From Myoxocephalus aenaeus (Eukaryota > Chordata > Actinopteri > Perciformes > Cottidae): a stretch of 64,000 nucleotides of DNA. Position 1 is the stretch's first letter, and each line of letters begins with the position of its first letter. The notes beneath the pieces are model-generated. The model was not told the DNA's origin. It searched no databases and saw only the letters and a list, made by a program, of their open reading frames with translations. A program made the translations under genes and the position numbers. Shown one piece after another: positions 11,232 to 22,900 of this stretch. The stretch is taken from positions 3,249,501 to 3,313,500 of the forward strand of contig JBAMJR010000051.1 of NCBI GenBank assembly GCA_038501785.1, in the 5' to 3' direction.

Positions 11232-13001
11232 GCATAGAACTAATGTACATACAAAGGTTTATGTACTTAGGTATCTCTCTAAATTACTGCACTACTTATG
11301 CAAAATATATTGTACAGTACCTAATCGTCTCTTTAAAGTTGACTATGTGCATCTATCCCTGTTTTGTTAATACAAACTTTGACATTGATAATGTGATGAG
11401 TATTGTTTTATTTATTCAGACAACAAAATGGAAAAAAAGTCAAAAGCACAAAACATTATGACAAGAATTGGTACACACATATAAACATAAACACACAAAT
11501 GAAATAATGAATTGGATATCTGGGTCTATCAATAGGTTGTGTCACCTAAAGGAATGTTTTACATCAGGGAACCTGGTTTCCTGCAATTAACTAGGTGATT
11601 AAAGCAGATCAAGAGAGTCTGCAATGCATGTTGTTGTGTGTCCGGCCAGAGTGTTGAGCAACCTGAGGTTTATTTCGCCTCAACACTGAAGATTGTCAAC
11701 AGCAAAAGCTCTTGAAGAGCCAAGAAAGGGAAACCGCTGGGTTTTGTTTTATGAGTAAAAACTTTCTTCCATGAGGACCTTAATCATTTTCACATCTGCT
11801 GGTGAAAGTAGCCATGTGGGTACAAGAACCAAACAACAAAAAAACAGATCAAATGACAAGAAAAAAACAAGTGTATAATACCCGACCATCCAGTGTCATT
11901 TTACTGATAACGGCACAAAGGACAACGGACACCATACAATGTAAATGCCCTGAATATAACTGCTGTTTTTTTAAAAGCTGTTTTTGAGCAGATATTAATC
12001 CATATCCACACTGAAGTGTTGTACCACACAGTGACGAGCTTCAGACCCAATTTATCATGTCTGTAATATTTAACATGCGCAATGGACGAAAATGATGAGC
12101 TTTGTCTTCAAAGTTGGACATCCTCAGTTGTTGTGTTCTTTGGTTTACAAATCCCTGCAACTGATCATTGTATGACTCCAATAAAGAACAGTACATTTAT
12201 GTTACTTGCAAGAGTGGGAGTGGAAAGAGTAACAGTGGAACCAAATTGAGATTTTGGGAAAATACATTCTAAATAAAGATGATATTTTATTTATTTAACT
12301 ACCCAGTACCAATCAAATGAATGCCTATACCTCTGCGATCTCTTAGGAAAAAAATATTTTTTTAGTAAGATGATGCTTCAAAGATTTGTTTAGCATTCAC
12401 AACTCATCAATTTAGCATTTCCACCTGAAGAAAACTATTTCTAAGAAAGGAGGCAAAAGCAAATAGAACATAATAAAAACCGAAGAATATCAGAAGAGGG
12501 TCAGAATATAAAATGAATCACTGTTTGAGCATCAGAAACGCCGCCATCCCCATCATGGACAAAGACACCTGGGTCGGTCATCTAGTACTGCTGCTCACAT
12601 CCAATGAGTCCAAAGAAGGACAGGAAATAATATCAGAAGATTGGACTCACATCGGTCCCCATTACAGGCTTGACCTTTGCTCCCGATCAGTGATGAGTAC
12701 GCATCCTGAACGTTTCCGTCTGAGGTTAGTTTATTTGCTTATGTTGTTACGAGTGGTGACCAGCTGATTCACTTCCTGTTTCTGGCGTAATCCTGTGTTG
12801 CCGACCCGTAGACCCAACATTCAGCACACGGACGTCTGTGCCGTGAGATCAGTCGTCTCTGGAGTCACTCAATGTCATGTTTAACAAAGCCTGCAGGGTC
12901 CTTTGTTGTATGTCAGCCTGTAACTCCAAAGCATGATGTCACACAGTATATATCCCCGGGAGTCTCTTTCTCCTTCTCCTCTCTGCCGGAGCCATGTATG
13001 G
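11232..13001. other. Intergenic region downstream of natd1
   Basis: AT-rich spacer between the 5' end of the LINE and the natd1 stop codon. It should contain the natd1 3' UTR (minus). A possible AATAAA on that strand lies at 12730-12735, and other AT-rich matches near 12280 are equally possible. The ORF at 12513-12767 resembles nothing I recognise. Confidence 0.45.
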
Positions 13002-14571
13002 TCATTGATAAATATGTTCAAAGTACTGAGGCTGAGGATTCTCTTTGACATATTTCTGAATGTACCAGCAGGTCAAGTGAGCTTTCAGATCCTCTTCCAC
13101 AACAAAATCCATGGCTGCCTGTCATCAGAGAAGCACAAAGTCACATCTAAACAGTTCTGACAGACATTTTTATAATTTTTACATGGAGACTGTGGTCATT
13201 GATTTTAATATTAGAATATTTGTTGTTGTGCAGTTCAATTAAACTACATGAGTTGTGCTTGAGTAAGCTTCCCAGATATAATTGTTAAAATGACTAGCAA
13301 AGTCATTATATTAAAATAATCTTTCGCTTTTCATTATTAAGTAAATTGGCCCAAAAGCCATTTGACAATTTGTAATTATGGTCACTCAACATATTACAAA
13401 TTGGGCCTTTAAGAAAATACCAGACATAAAAACTCCCTCTTGTCTCTTAACATAATAATAAATGAGTTTTACCTTGGCCAGGTGCTTTGCTATTCCTCTA
13501 CCTCTGTAAGCATCTGGAACTTCAGTGTGTTGCAAGTCCACCGTCTTCTTCCCAACGTATTCATACAGAAGAACTGCACGATCATGAGATCCTGAGGGCA
13601 GACAGAGGTCATAGTTCTCGGTTGTGTTTGTCTCCACCTAACCCCAAGTAACAACCCCACATCTGGATACTGATAATACATAAAAACACAATTGTCAATG
13701 TTTAAGGGCACAACTGTTATAGCAGATTTATAAATATCGCTCACAGTGACAATCACTGATGACCTCCACAACACACACACAAACTCCTACCTCACACAAT
13801 CTTATGCCAGATTAATTTTAACATGTTGGCATTTAAATCAGAGTGTAAGATCACCGGCTGATCAAGTTTTCAGTTTATCATCAACTTACAAAACCCAAAG
13901 CCAAGAACAGAGGGAACTTAGTTATATGTAATAATATAGTTACATAGTTACTTGGGTTTGAAATACAGGTTTGAAAATGAAGGCCCACTACCCATATATG
14001 GATCTGATTAATAGCATAAACTATGTTTTATAAAGGCATGCATAATGACTGGTGTTTTATGCATCACTGATTCAGGTTGGGGAGAGGAACTAAATTGTTA
14101 TTCGAGAACTCCTTAAGGAAGGATTGATGTTCAGGGGTGTCTGCTGTGAGTGGATGCTGTTCAAGGTTTCATATTTGCTTTCATCAATGGAAGGGAAAAA
14201 CATATATTGCCGAAAAACAAGCTGAAGGTACAAGACAAGAAAGTCAGCAGCTTTGACCGAGAAGCACTGTCGTCTTCTCGGCCCTGACACGAACTAACAT
14301 CTGAATAAAGACGTGACATCCCGACTGTGCGAGAAGAATGACGCCTCTGTGTCTGAAATGGCAGCTGGAGTTGTCAAAAAGGACACGACGACGATGTTGG
14401 CAGCAAGAAAAGCACAACCTCTGAGCTAGCATTAGCCAGCTAGCAGGCCAATGTTTACATGTTGGACTTACCGTTTAGTCTTATAACAAACTGCCGACGC
14501 TTTTTATCGTGTTCCACTTGTATCTGAGAGTTGTTTGCGTCGAAGACAGTCGCCTGCGCCGCCTGTGCCAT
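13002..14571 (-). CDS. natd1: NATD1, small GNAT-like N-acetyltransferase
   Basis: Three coding exons: 14472-14571 (ATG at 14571, donor ACG|gtaagt), 13473-13591 (acceptor ccctcag, donor AAG|gtaaaa) and 13002-13118 (acceptor gatgacag, stop TGA). The phases close to give 111 residues, against 113 in human NATD1. The N-terminus (MAQAAQATVFDANN) is variable. The core then follows: VEHDKKRRQFVIRLNG, SHDRAVLLYEYVGKKTVDL, HTEVPDAYRGRGIAKHLAK and ending AAMDFVVEEDLKAHLTC/WYIQKYVKENPQPQ. RGRGIAKHL is the acetyl-CoA-binding R/QxxGxG/A motif of GNAT folds. The biological substrate is not known. The mouse gene (Gtlf3b) was noted as a gonadotropin-linked transcript. The order tmem11-natd1 matches human 17p11.2. 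Confidence 0.95.
13119..13472 (-). other. natd1 intron 2
   Basis: Short AT-rich intron with GT-AG limits on the minus strand; nothing else was recognised. Confidence 0.75.
13592..14471 (-). other. natd1 intron 1
   Basis: The intron between natd1 coding exons 1 and 2. Short ORFs read across it but have no family resemblance. No repeat was recognised. Confidence 0.75.
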
Positions 14572-15216
14572 AGTATTTAGTTGTACAACTGACGATGGCT
14601 GCTATGCTACTCTGCAGCTTTGCTAACCAGAAATGGCTTCATGAAATGATGAACGGTCGAAGCAAAACACCTCGTCCAACGGAATCAGCTGTGGGGTCAT
14701 GTGACCGACAGCCAATCACGCGCCGGCGATGTCAGAGAGGAGACAACGGCGCAGACGGATGCAAAATTACGTCTGTCACACATCATTTTAAGCAACAGAC
14801 GTTTTTCTGCACGCTATACATACATGTTAGAGTTGAAACCATTTGACAGCAAATGTTTCACATGCAGGATTCAAGTCACCTGGGAAAATTTATTAATTCG
14901 TCCGAAGGTGAGTTTATGGGTTGAGATTTGGCAAAGAAACTTATTAATTAATTCATATTAATACATGGTCAGGATATAATTAAATCAGAGCTCTTGAAAA
15001 TACCCAATGTCGATTTCAGTTTACTGTTGATGAAATATGGCATTGACTTTAAGATTACTAGAGCTGGAAGCAGTCCACCTTTTCCTTTGGTCCTACTCAA
15101 ATAACATATTAAATGTAGTGGAGACCAGCCATGTTTGGAACACATTTCTTTAAACACTTTATACAAGTTGCTTTCATGCTAGTCAAGCGTGTAAAGATAA
15201 ACACAAGATGTATATG
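14572..15216. other. natd1 5' flank
   Basis: The first about 200 bases upstream of the natd1 ATG are CpG-rich (CGCGCCGGCG near 14718) and probably hold its promoter. The rest is AT-rich spacer up to the Tc1-like element. No gene was recognised. Confidence 0.45.
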
Positions 15217-16210
15217 CAGTGCCCTCTATAATTATTGGCACCCTTAGTAAATATGAGCAAAACAGGCTGTGAAAAAAAATATTTGCTGTTTATCCTCTTG
15301 GTCTTTCACTCAAAATATTGACAAAAACGTACCTTTTCATTGAAGTATACATGTGTGCCACAATTATTGGCACCCCGAGAAAATCTCATGATTAAAATCT
15401 AACTGAAGTATATTTCCAGTCATATTTTAAATTTTTAAGTTCACCTGTTTGATTAGGGTCAACCATGACTTCCTGTTTCACTGGGGTATAAATATGAGGT
15501 GACATGGGCCAAATTCCCTTTGTCCTTCATCACTACCTGAGAACACAGTGATGATCTGCAAAGAAAAGTTGTTGAGCTACACAAATCAGAAAATGGATAT
15601 AAGAAAATCTCTTAACAGTTGAAAATACCCATTTCCACTGTCAAGGCAATAATTAAGAAGTTTAAAGCGACAGGAGATGTTAAGAATCAGCCTGGAAGAG
15701 GACGTGTGTGTACATTGACCCCACGCACCGTGAGGAGGATGTTCCGACTGGCAAAAGAATCTCCAAGGATCACAGCTGGAGAATTGCGGAGGTTAGTTGA
15801 GTCTTGGGATCAGAAAGTCTCCAAAACTACCACCAGACGCCACCTACATCACCACAAGTTGTTTGGGAGGGTTGCCAGAAAAAAGCCTCTGCTGTCAATC
15901 AACAACAAACTAAAGCGCCTACAGTTTGCCAAATGTTACTGGGACTTTCAATGGGACCGGGTTATATGGTCAGATGAGACCAAAATAGAGCTTTTTGGCA
16001 AACATCAAAGGTGGGTTTGGCGTAGACAGAAAGAGCCATACAGAAAAGTACCTCATACCCACTGTGAAGTATGGGGGCGGGTCTTTGATGTTGTGGGGCT
16101 GTTTTTCTTCCAAAGGCCCTGGACATCTTGTTAGGATACATCATTGACTCCATCAAATACCAGCAGATATTAAATGAAAACCTAACCGCCTCTGCCTTCA
16201 AAATGTTTTG
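15217..16210 (+). mobile_element. Tc1-like DNA transposon, 3'-truncated
   Basis: The left end begins CAGTGCCCTC followed by AATTATTGGCACCC, and a second copy of that core occurs at about 15360. This is the paired direct repeat within the inverted repeat seen in fish Tc1 elements. A transposase relic follows. The matching right inverted repeat is missing: similarity fades near 16210, inside the transposase. The element is a dead fragment of a common fish family; the exact family was not determined. Confidence 0.8.
15619..16134 (+). pseudogene. Truncated Tc1-like transposase
   Basis: The 171-codon stretch shows the N-terminal helix-turn-helix (ISTVKAIIKKFKATGDVKNQ, then PGRGRV), the second DNA-binding half (RRMFRLAKESPRITAGELRRL) and the start of the DDE domain with VIWSDETKIELFG, holding the first or second catalytic Asp. 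Frame disruptions occur before the ATG and after WGRVFDVV, and the C-terminal catalytic residue is missing. It is non-functional. Confidence 0.8.
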
Positions 16211-16982
16211 CTTCAGAGACTCTTTTGTTCCCACATGTGAGTCAAGCCTTGCACCAGTTGCTATAGCCTACATTTGATCATCTCATTTCTAGCTTGCTCC
16301 TGATTGGAAGAATTCACTTTACATGTTTTAAATGTTACGTTTTTTTCTATATTTTCTTCTATAGTGTATTTAAATTTTACTGCTCTACACTTTTTTTTGC
16401 CTTGACCAGTGACACATAATTGATTTCTTTGAGTATAAAAAGTGCTTTTGCTTAGACTAGAGTGTATTTTATAGTTTTTGATAGTTCAGGTCAGGTCGCA
16501 GCTCACAGATCCACAGTGACAGCTGTGTCGCTGTCTGTCATCAGCAGAGCAAATGCACAATAAGCAGCCAAATCCTTCTCAAGTGGATTCACAAGAGTTC
16601 ATGTGTTTCTTTATACCACTGTTATAGATTGTACTCATGTAAGTAAATGACTGTGTCGTGATATACACTTGATAGACATTCGCAGTACTTCTCGGTGTTG
16701 TGGGCAGGTATGTCAAGATCACTAAAATCACAGTGACGTAATCCTGTTAATCTGTTGGTTTAATCCTCCAAAACTCTAATGGAGTTTGTCAACTCTGTAT
16801 GGGATTATGTCTGTCTCCTGTTTCTTTGGGACACTAGAGACCTGTTTGTGAGTTGTTCTCTCTGGGTTTGGCCAGAGTGAGAGGGTGCGCACTTCTTTTG
16901 CAGATGGATAACAGTGTCAGCCAAAATTTCTCACGTTTATTTTAATAGTCTCATTTATTGTGTTTTCATTCTACTGCTGAAA
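16211..16982. other. Upstream region of the mprip-like gene
   Basis: AT-rich sequence between the Tc1 relic and the first coding exon of the mprip-like gene. It may hold the promoter and any 5' UTR exon. No CpG-rich block or clear donor marks a first exon. Confidence 0.4.
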
Positions 16983-19900
16983 ATGATGTCCAAGGCGCCA
17001 AGGTAAGTCAGCATTATTTACAGAATGTCCTATATTACTGTTTGGGTTGCTTTAATGCTATTTTGGGATTGAGCTGACCATAACATCTTAATAATAATAG
17101 AAACAATGCAGATTTGGAATGAGATATTGAATACATCAGAAACGTCATAATGAGAAGGAACAGTGAGCATGTTCAATTCATTCTTTGTGGATATACATTT
17201 GTACTATTTACCTGGCGCGCAGAAATGATCAATAATTTGAATTTAGCACTTCATCTGAATTAGGATGAAACTGATCTACAAGCTTTTCATTGACTTACAA
17301 GTAAACATAATACATAAAATAAAATGATCAGCACAGCAAAGATATAATTGAATATAGCCAAATCAAATGTAACAATAACACACTAAAAGATTGCTTTCTG
17401 AAAGTAGATGGTGACAGAATAATTTACGCTTAACTGTTCTAATTTTATAACAGGTGGCCTGAGAGCCTGATCAACTCTAAGACCAACACACCTGCACAGA
17501 AGACGAGGGGGAAGGTAAGTGCCACACTGTAATAGATGCTTATTCCCTGAACCAAGTGTTTGATTGTCTCACATTTATCAATTCAGCATTTATTCCTACA
17601 TAAATATAAAGTGTCATGAGGACGATTACTTTACACTTTCATTCCTCATTCATTCTTCTAGAAAAAACAGTATTTTCCCTGCATACCATGACTGTTGCTC
17701 AGCTATGTTGAAAATATATAGAGCCTATTTTATCAATAAACAAGATTCAAGACACTTTTGCTAGATGTGCATGGATTAGGTTTTATTTATGAAGCCATAT
17801 ATTGCCGAAGATCAAGTCATTGCTTTTACAAGCTGCACAAGCCGCTAAGTCAGGACTCTTGGAGCCTCCTCTCATTGATTTCTCTGTCTTGAGGTTCGGC
17901 CACAGATTGATGGCCTCCCTCTGCAGTTGGGGAGGCTGCATCTCTAAAGACTGGAAGAAACCGCCTGTCTGAATGCTCAAGTGTGATTAAGTTCAAGTGT
18001 GTGTTTGGGTGTGTGTGTGTGTCCATGATCACAGTGTCGGTCAGATGGCACTTAAGCAAATTAAGAGCTCTTTTGGAGATTAAAAGGTTCTCAGCGTGAT
18101 GATTGGATTGTCTGTGTCAAAGAGTCCATGTTGGGATGGGGCTGAGCAGGAGGTGCGATGTTTGACATTTCAATATTATCGTCCTCAAACCTGAAAACCA
18201 TACAGAATTTAAAACCTAAAATTCTGTCTTCATGTGACTTATTTTCTCAGACAACCGCTGTTCTTTCTCTCTCTTTTTTCACTCCAAAAGGAACCAGCAG
18301 CATTACAGGTCCCTGCACCTAGTAGAGGTAAGCACGCTGGCAGTCAGACCGTTAAACCCAGCGTTAGTTGTGGAAGGAGCAACAGTCTCAGCAGCAGAGG
18401 CAGTGATTCGACTGCTAGCGGCAGTAAGGCCGGTGGCAGTTGGAAAAGAGGCAGCCTCGGCCACCAAGGCCACCAGGGGACCAGACCAGCATCTCGGGCA
18501 GCCAGACCAGCTCTGCGCCTCTGCAGCAGCCGCAGCTTTTCGTCCCTCCACACCTCGTCTCTCACTGCCGCTTCGTTCATGAGAAGCAGCCGCTCTCTCA
18601 ACAGACTCGACCAAAGACCCACTGGAGACGGTAATTTCACGTTTCCATGTTTAGTTTATGTTGGTTTATTTACAGTTCTTAAGGATATTTACAGAATATT
18701 TATCCCAATTATATTACAGTCAATACTCTTAATGTGGTCATTTGTATTACTATTTATGTATGTATTAAGTTGCTCCAGATAAGTTAAATAAAAAAAAGAA
18801 GCTAATAATGCTAAATGTAAGAAAATAAGTTTTAAATTTTTTTTTATATCCAGCTTTTGTGTCTTTACTGCTGTCTCTGAAACAGATCTAGAACATACAC
18901 ATCCAAGTTCACAAGTACAAAAACAAACCGCAGAAAAGAAAGAACTGAATTCTGGTCAGCTGTCTTCCTCTCAGGAGCAAATCAGGTTTGTTGTTTATCT
19001 TTCTCTTTGTTTAGAGGCTCCTGCATTTTTGTTGTTTTATAGTTGCTTTGTAAAATGTGGTTATTGTGCTTTAATTCAAAATAAATATCATATTTTTTGT
19101 CAATAACTTCCATTTATGCTCCGATCATTAAAGGGACAACAAAGACCAGTGTCATGATGATGAAGCGGAGAAGCCCTGTGAGCCACCAGAGTCTTCCTCC
19201 TTAATGGTTTCCACCACTGCACGTCATCATCATTGCAACAAAGTAAAGAAACAGGTACTTTTACTTAATGTGTATTTACAAATACACAATAAAAGCTGTT
19301 GTCTATACCAATCAGCACATTACATTAATATATAAATTGTTCTATATCTTCTTGTGTAGTCTAGCGAAGCAGACTCATGCAGCAAGGATGACGCTGCAGG
19401 AATCTTAATAATTACATGTGTGTGTTGTCCTTAAAACACTGTCTCAGCTGTTACCATAGTTTCAATATGAAACATGACATGACAGGACAGAGTGTGACCA
19501 GCATGAGTATGATCTCTATATGATTGTTCAGTCTTGTTTCTTGCTGGTTACAGAAGTCATGTTACATCTTGGGCCTTGTGCTGATCACTCTTCATTAAAT
19601 ATATAGTAGATAGTATAGATAGATAGTATTACATATGATAGTCTCTCTTCTGTGCATGAAAATGTGTTTCTGCATGCATTTCAGCTAACGCAGTTGAGAA
19701 TGAGGCTACGTTGTCTGTGTATTGGCAATGTTTCTTACTCTTTTCATACTGTGTCTATTTGCATATTTTGTCATGCCACCAATAATTACAAATTCATAAA
19801 ATTATATACGATTTTCGTCCAAATATATGAATCAGAGAACGTATTTGTGGTATTGAATTGCAGGAACAAGATAATATATATATATTTTTTAAATCATATT

Positions 19901-22900
19901 TTTTTACTATAAAATGCCAGACATTTTAGTAGTCATGTTAAGTCACATGTGACATTAACTCAATGATGAGTCACTTTAAGCAGAGAAATGTATTTGTAAT
20001 CCATGGCTGCTGGTATGCCCTCTTGTGCCAGGAGTTGAAATGTTGTGCTCCTGACGTCTCCGCCCGTCACTCCCCCGTTACCGCCGGCTCAAATCCTTTG
20101 AGTTCAGGGATGTTGAGGCCTCTGCTGTTGTGAGTCTGGTCATGACGCGCTCTCACAGAAGTTTGAGATTTGTTTACGATCAAAAAGGAAGTGTCTTAGT
20201 AGTAAAAGTGTAAAACCACACATTCAAATGAAAAATGATGACGCTCATCAATAAAGTGATACATTTAATTTGTGGATTATACTCAACATCGACCATGGTC
20301 ATAATATGCAATATGTATAATGGTGCATCGGATGCTTTTCTTTTTCTTTCAAAGCCTGACCTACTCAACTTTAAGAAAGGATGGATGATGCGACAGGGCG
20401 CATCTGGACAGGTGCATTTGTCAATTCAATGTCGCTTCAAATTTTAGTAACAGTGACATGAAAACTGGTCTGACAGACTAACGTTCTTCTGCACTGTTTT
20501 GTTCTAGTGGCAGCAACACTGGTTTGTGCTGACCGACAAAACCCTGAGGTTCTACAAAGATTCAGTAGCTGAGGAGGTGCGCTGCTATTTTGCTTTGTTA
20601 GATAAAAAAAAAAGAAAGATGTACCTTTGCTGTTGAAGAAGAAGAAAATCCTGACCCAGACATTGACTGTGAGTCTGAACAGAGGTTTACGTTACAGATA
20701 TTTGCCCTGTAAGCTCTCTTGTTCCCTGATTGTTCATTTCAGGCAGCTGATGTGGTCGGTGAGATAAAATTGTCCACATGTTTTTACATCAAAGACTACC
20801 TAGCTTAGAAGAACTGTGGTTTTCAAATGAGTTCAATAGCTGCTCTAATTTACAGTCAAATAAATGAGTAATGCATATAGTTCAGTGAGTCTGATGACAT
20901 ACATATATATCATCACAATTGCCCTGATTTCCAAATAGGCGTGAAGGCAGAAGATGTTGTATTTAAAAACAGTTCTATAGATTTCTTTCACTTTCAGTGT
21001 ACCCAAATAGTGATGGCTCAAAACATATTTACAGTAATAAAATACAGTTATTCAACTGCTACACAGGCAGATAGGCCAAGTAGCACGTGGTAGTGTCCAA
21101 CCAATCAGAATCTTCAAACATGCTTTTGGTTGAAGCTGCTAGTTGGTGCTGAAACAGAATGGACCAGCAGCTCATTTGTGACTTATTTTAGCTTTGGTCT
21201 CAATCTGCAGAGAGGTGGTTTGGTGAGACATTTCTTTTGAGGCAAATGTGGCCGGAATATATTACCTTAGTGGATGCAAATTATACAAGCTCTGCTGCTT
21301 TGCACTGGTACCAAGGATGATTTTGGGTTATCTCAAATGTTTATGTTGTTAAATTTATGGCCATCTTAAATATCTGGAATAGGAATCCACATAAACAAAT
21401 CCCCATTGTCGTCTCCATCGTAACCTTTCTAAGTCATGTGGCTCTTTCGTGGGCTCTTCTGTGTGCGAGGGGCGGTCTCCTCTTTTGTGCAGTCCCAGTT
21501 CACCCCCCTTTATCTTGTGAAGTCTTTATTTATCTTCATTTATGCAATCATAGCTGGATTTTACTTGTTCTGAAGTCAAAGATTCTTAACATTCTGTTTC
21601 TGCCTCTTATTGGTTCTTTTCTGGTGTTACTAGAGATGTAATATGTTCATCTGCAATTCTCTACATGCCAGTTACTTTAGTGAAAACTATATTGTTGGGA
21701 AAAGTTTAAGAAATACCTGATGCAGCAGTTGGGAAAATTCCTCTAAAAAGTGCAACCAAAGCAATTCTCAAGACATAAATTCTTGACTACTGTAGTTTTA
21801 CAGGATGTGATATATAAGTGTTGTTTGTCATTGTAATTACCTGATACAAGCTGCAAATATTCCAGCTTTCTTGCTGTACTGAGTTGTATTGTGCTGTCTT
21901 TTATACCAGTAACAGTCCATCTACACATCTACTAGTGACTAGTCTATACATATCTAATTATATGTATAGACACATTTTCATCACTAACCATGAAACATAT
22001 TACATTAAGAAAATTCCTGCGAGGGTAAATCAAGGTAATCCAAACATTTGAGATAAACTGACATGATATGAGCAATTTACACATTAATACATTAATATGT
22101 CTCTTTCCACAGAGCAGAGATGGAGTCAACACACTCTGTGCGATGACCTCTGGAATGAGACGCAACTGGGTCCAGGCAGTGTTGAAGAACGTGAGGCCCA
22201 GTCTTACACCTGACGTCACAAGGTAAACCAAGTTTTTACAAGTGCTGCATAGTTGGTGTCAGATTTGTAAATAACATTGTATTGTAATCTTCCCTCAAGA
22301 CTGATTTAATTGAGAGTTTACATCGCAAAGTACCGTTACTTGTTCCAGGCCATATTGTGGCTATTATTTAGCGGATTTAACATTCATAGTCCTAAATTAG
22401 TTTCTCTGTCATTCCTTTACAGCTCCATTTCACATCATCTAGACTCGCAGTCAGATGAGGATCTAGAGAAAGCTGAACACCCAAACAGCTTTTTGCAAGA
22501 GCACAAAACCAGTGACTGTGCAGAGGAAACACATCCGCAGCAGAAAGAAGAGGAACTGCAGCCAGATACCGAGCAGCGTTCTGCTGATGGAAGCTCAGCA
22601 TCGTCCACAATCGCCTCTCCTGCCCCGTCTCCCATCAGTCCTCCTCGGCAGGAGGAGGATGAGGGTGCTTCCTGTCTTCAGTGTTCGCTTATTGATGGAA
22701 CCACACTGACTGGTGAGTCATTGAACAAACTGCCATCTCAGTGGTTTTTTAGTAATTCATTTTTAAAATAAAGAAACATGATAACATTGGATGTATAGAT
22801 GCTCACTGCGTGAGGCCTTTAGTTCTGATATACTGCTTCATAAAATACTAAAATAATTGTATTTGTGAATTTAAACTGCAGCTCATTTCAAGAACCCAAA

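Noticed and set aside
12513..12767. 84-codon ORF downstream of natd1
   Set aside because: No domain, no splice context and no family resemblance; most likely chance.
20032..20129. Exon-like stretch with a good acceptor (tgccag) and donor (gtgagt) before the PH exons
   Set aside because: Its 98 bp length breaks the phase with both flanking exons, and the peptide matches no MPRIP segment I recall.
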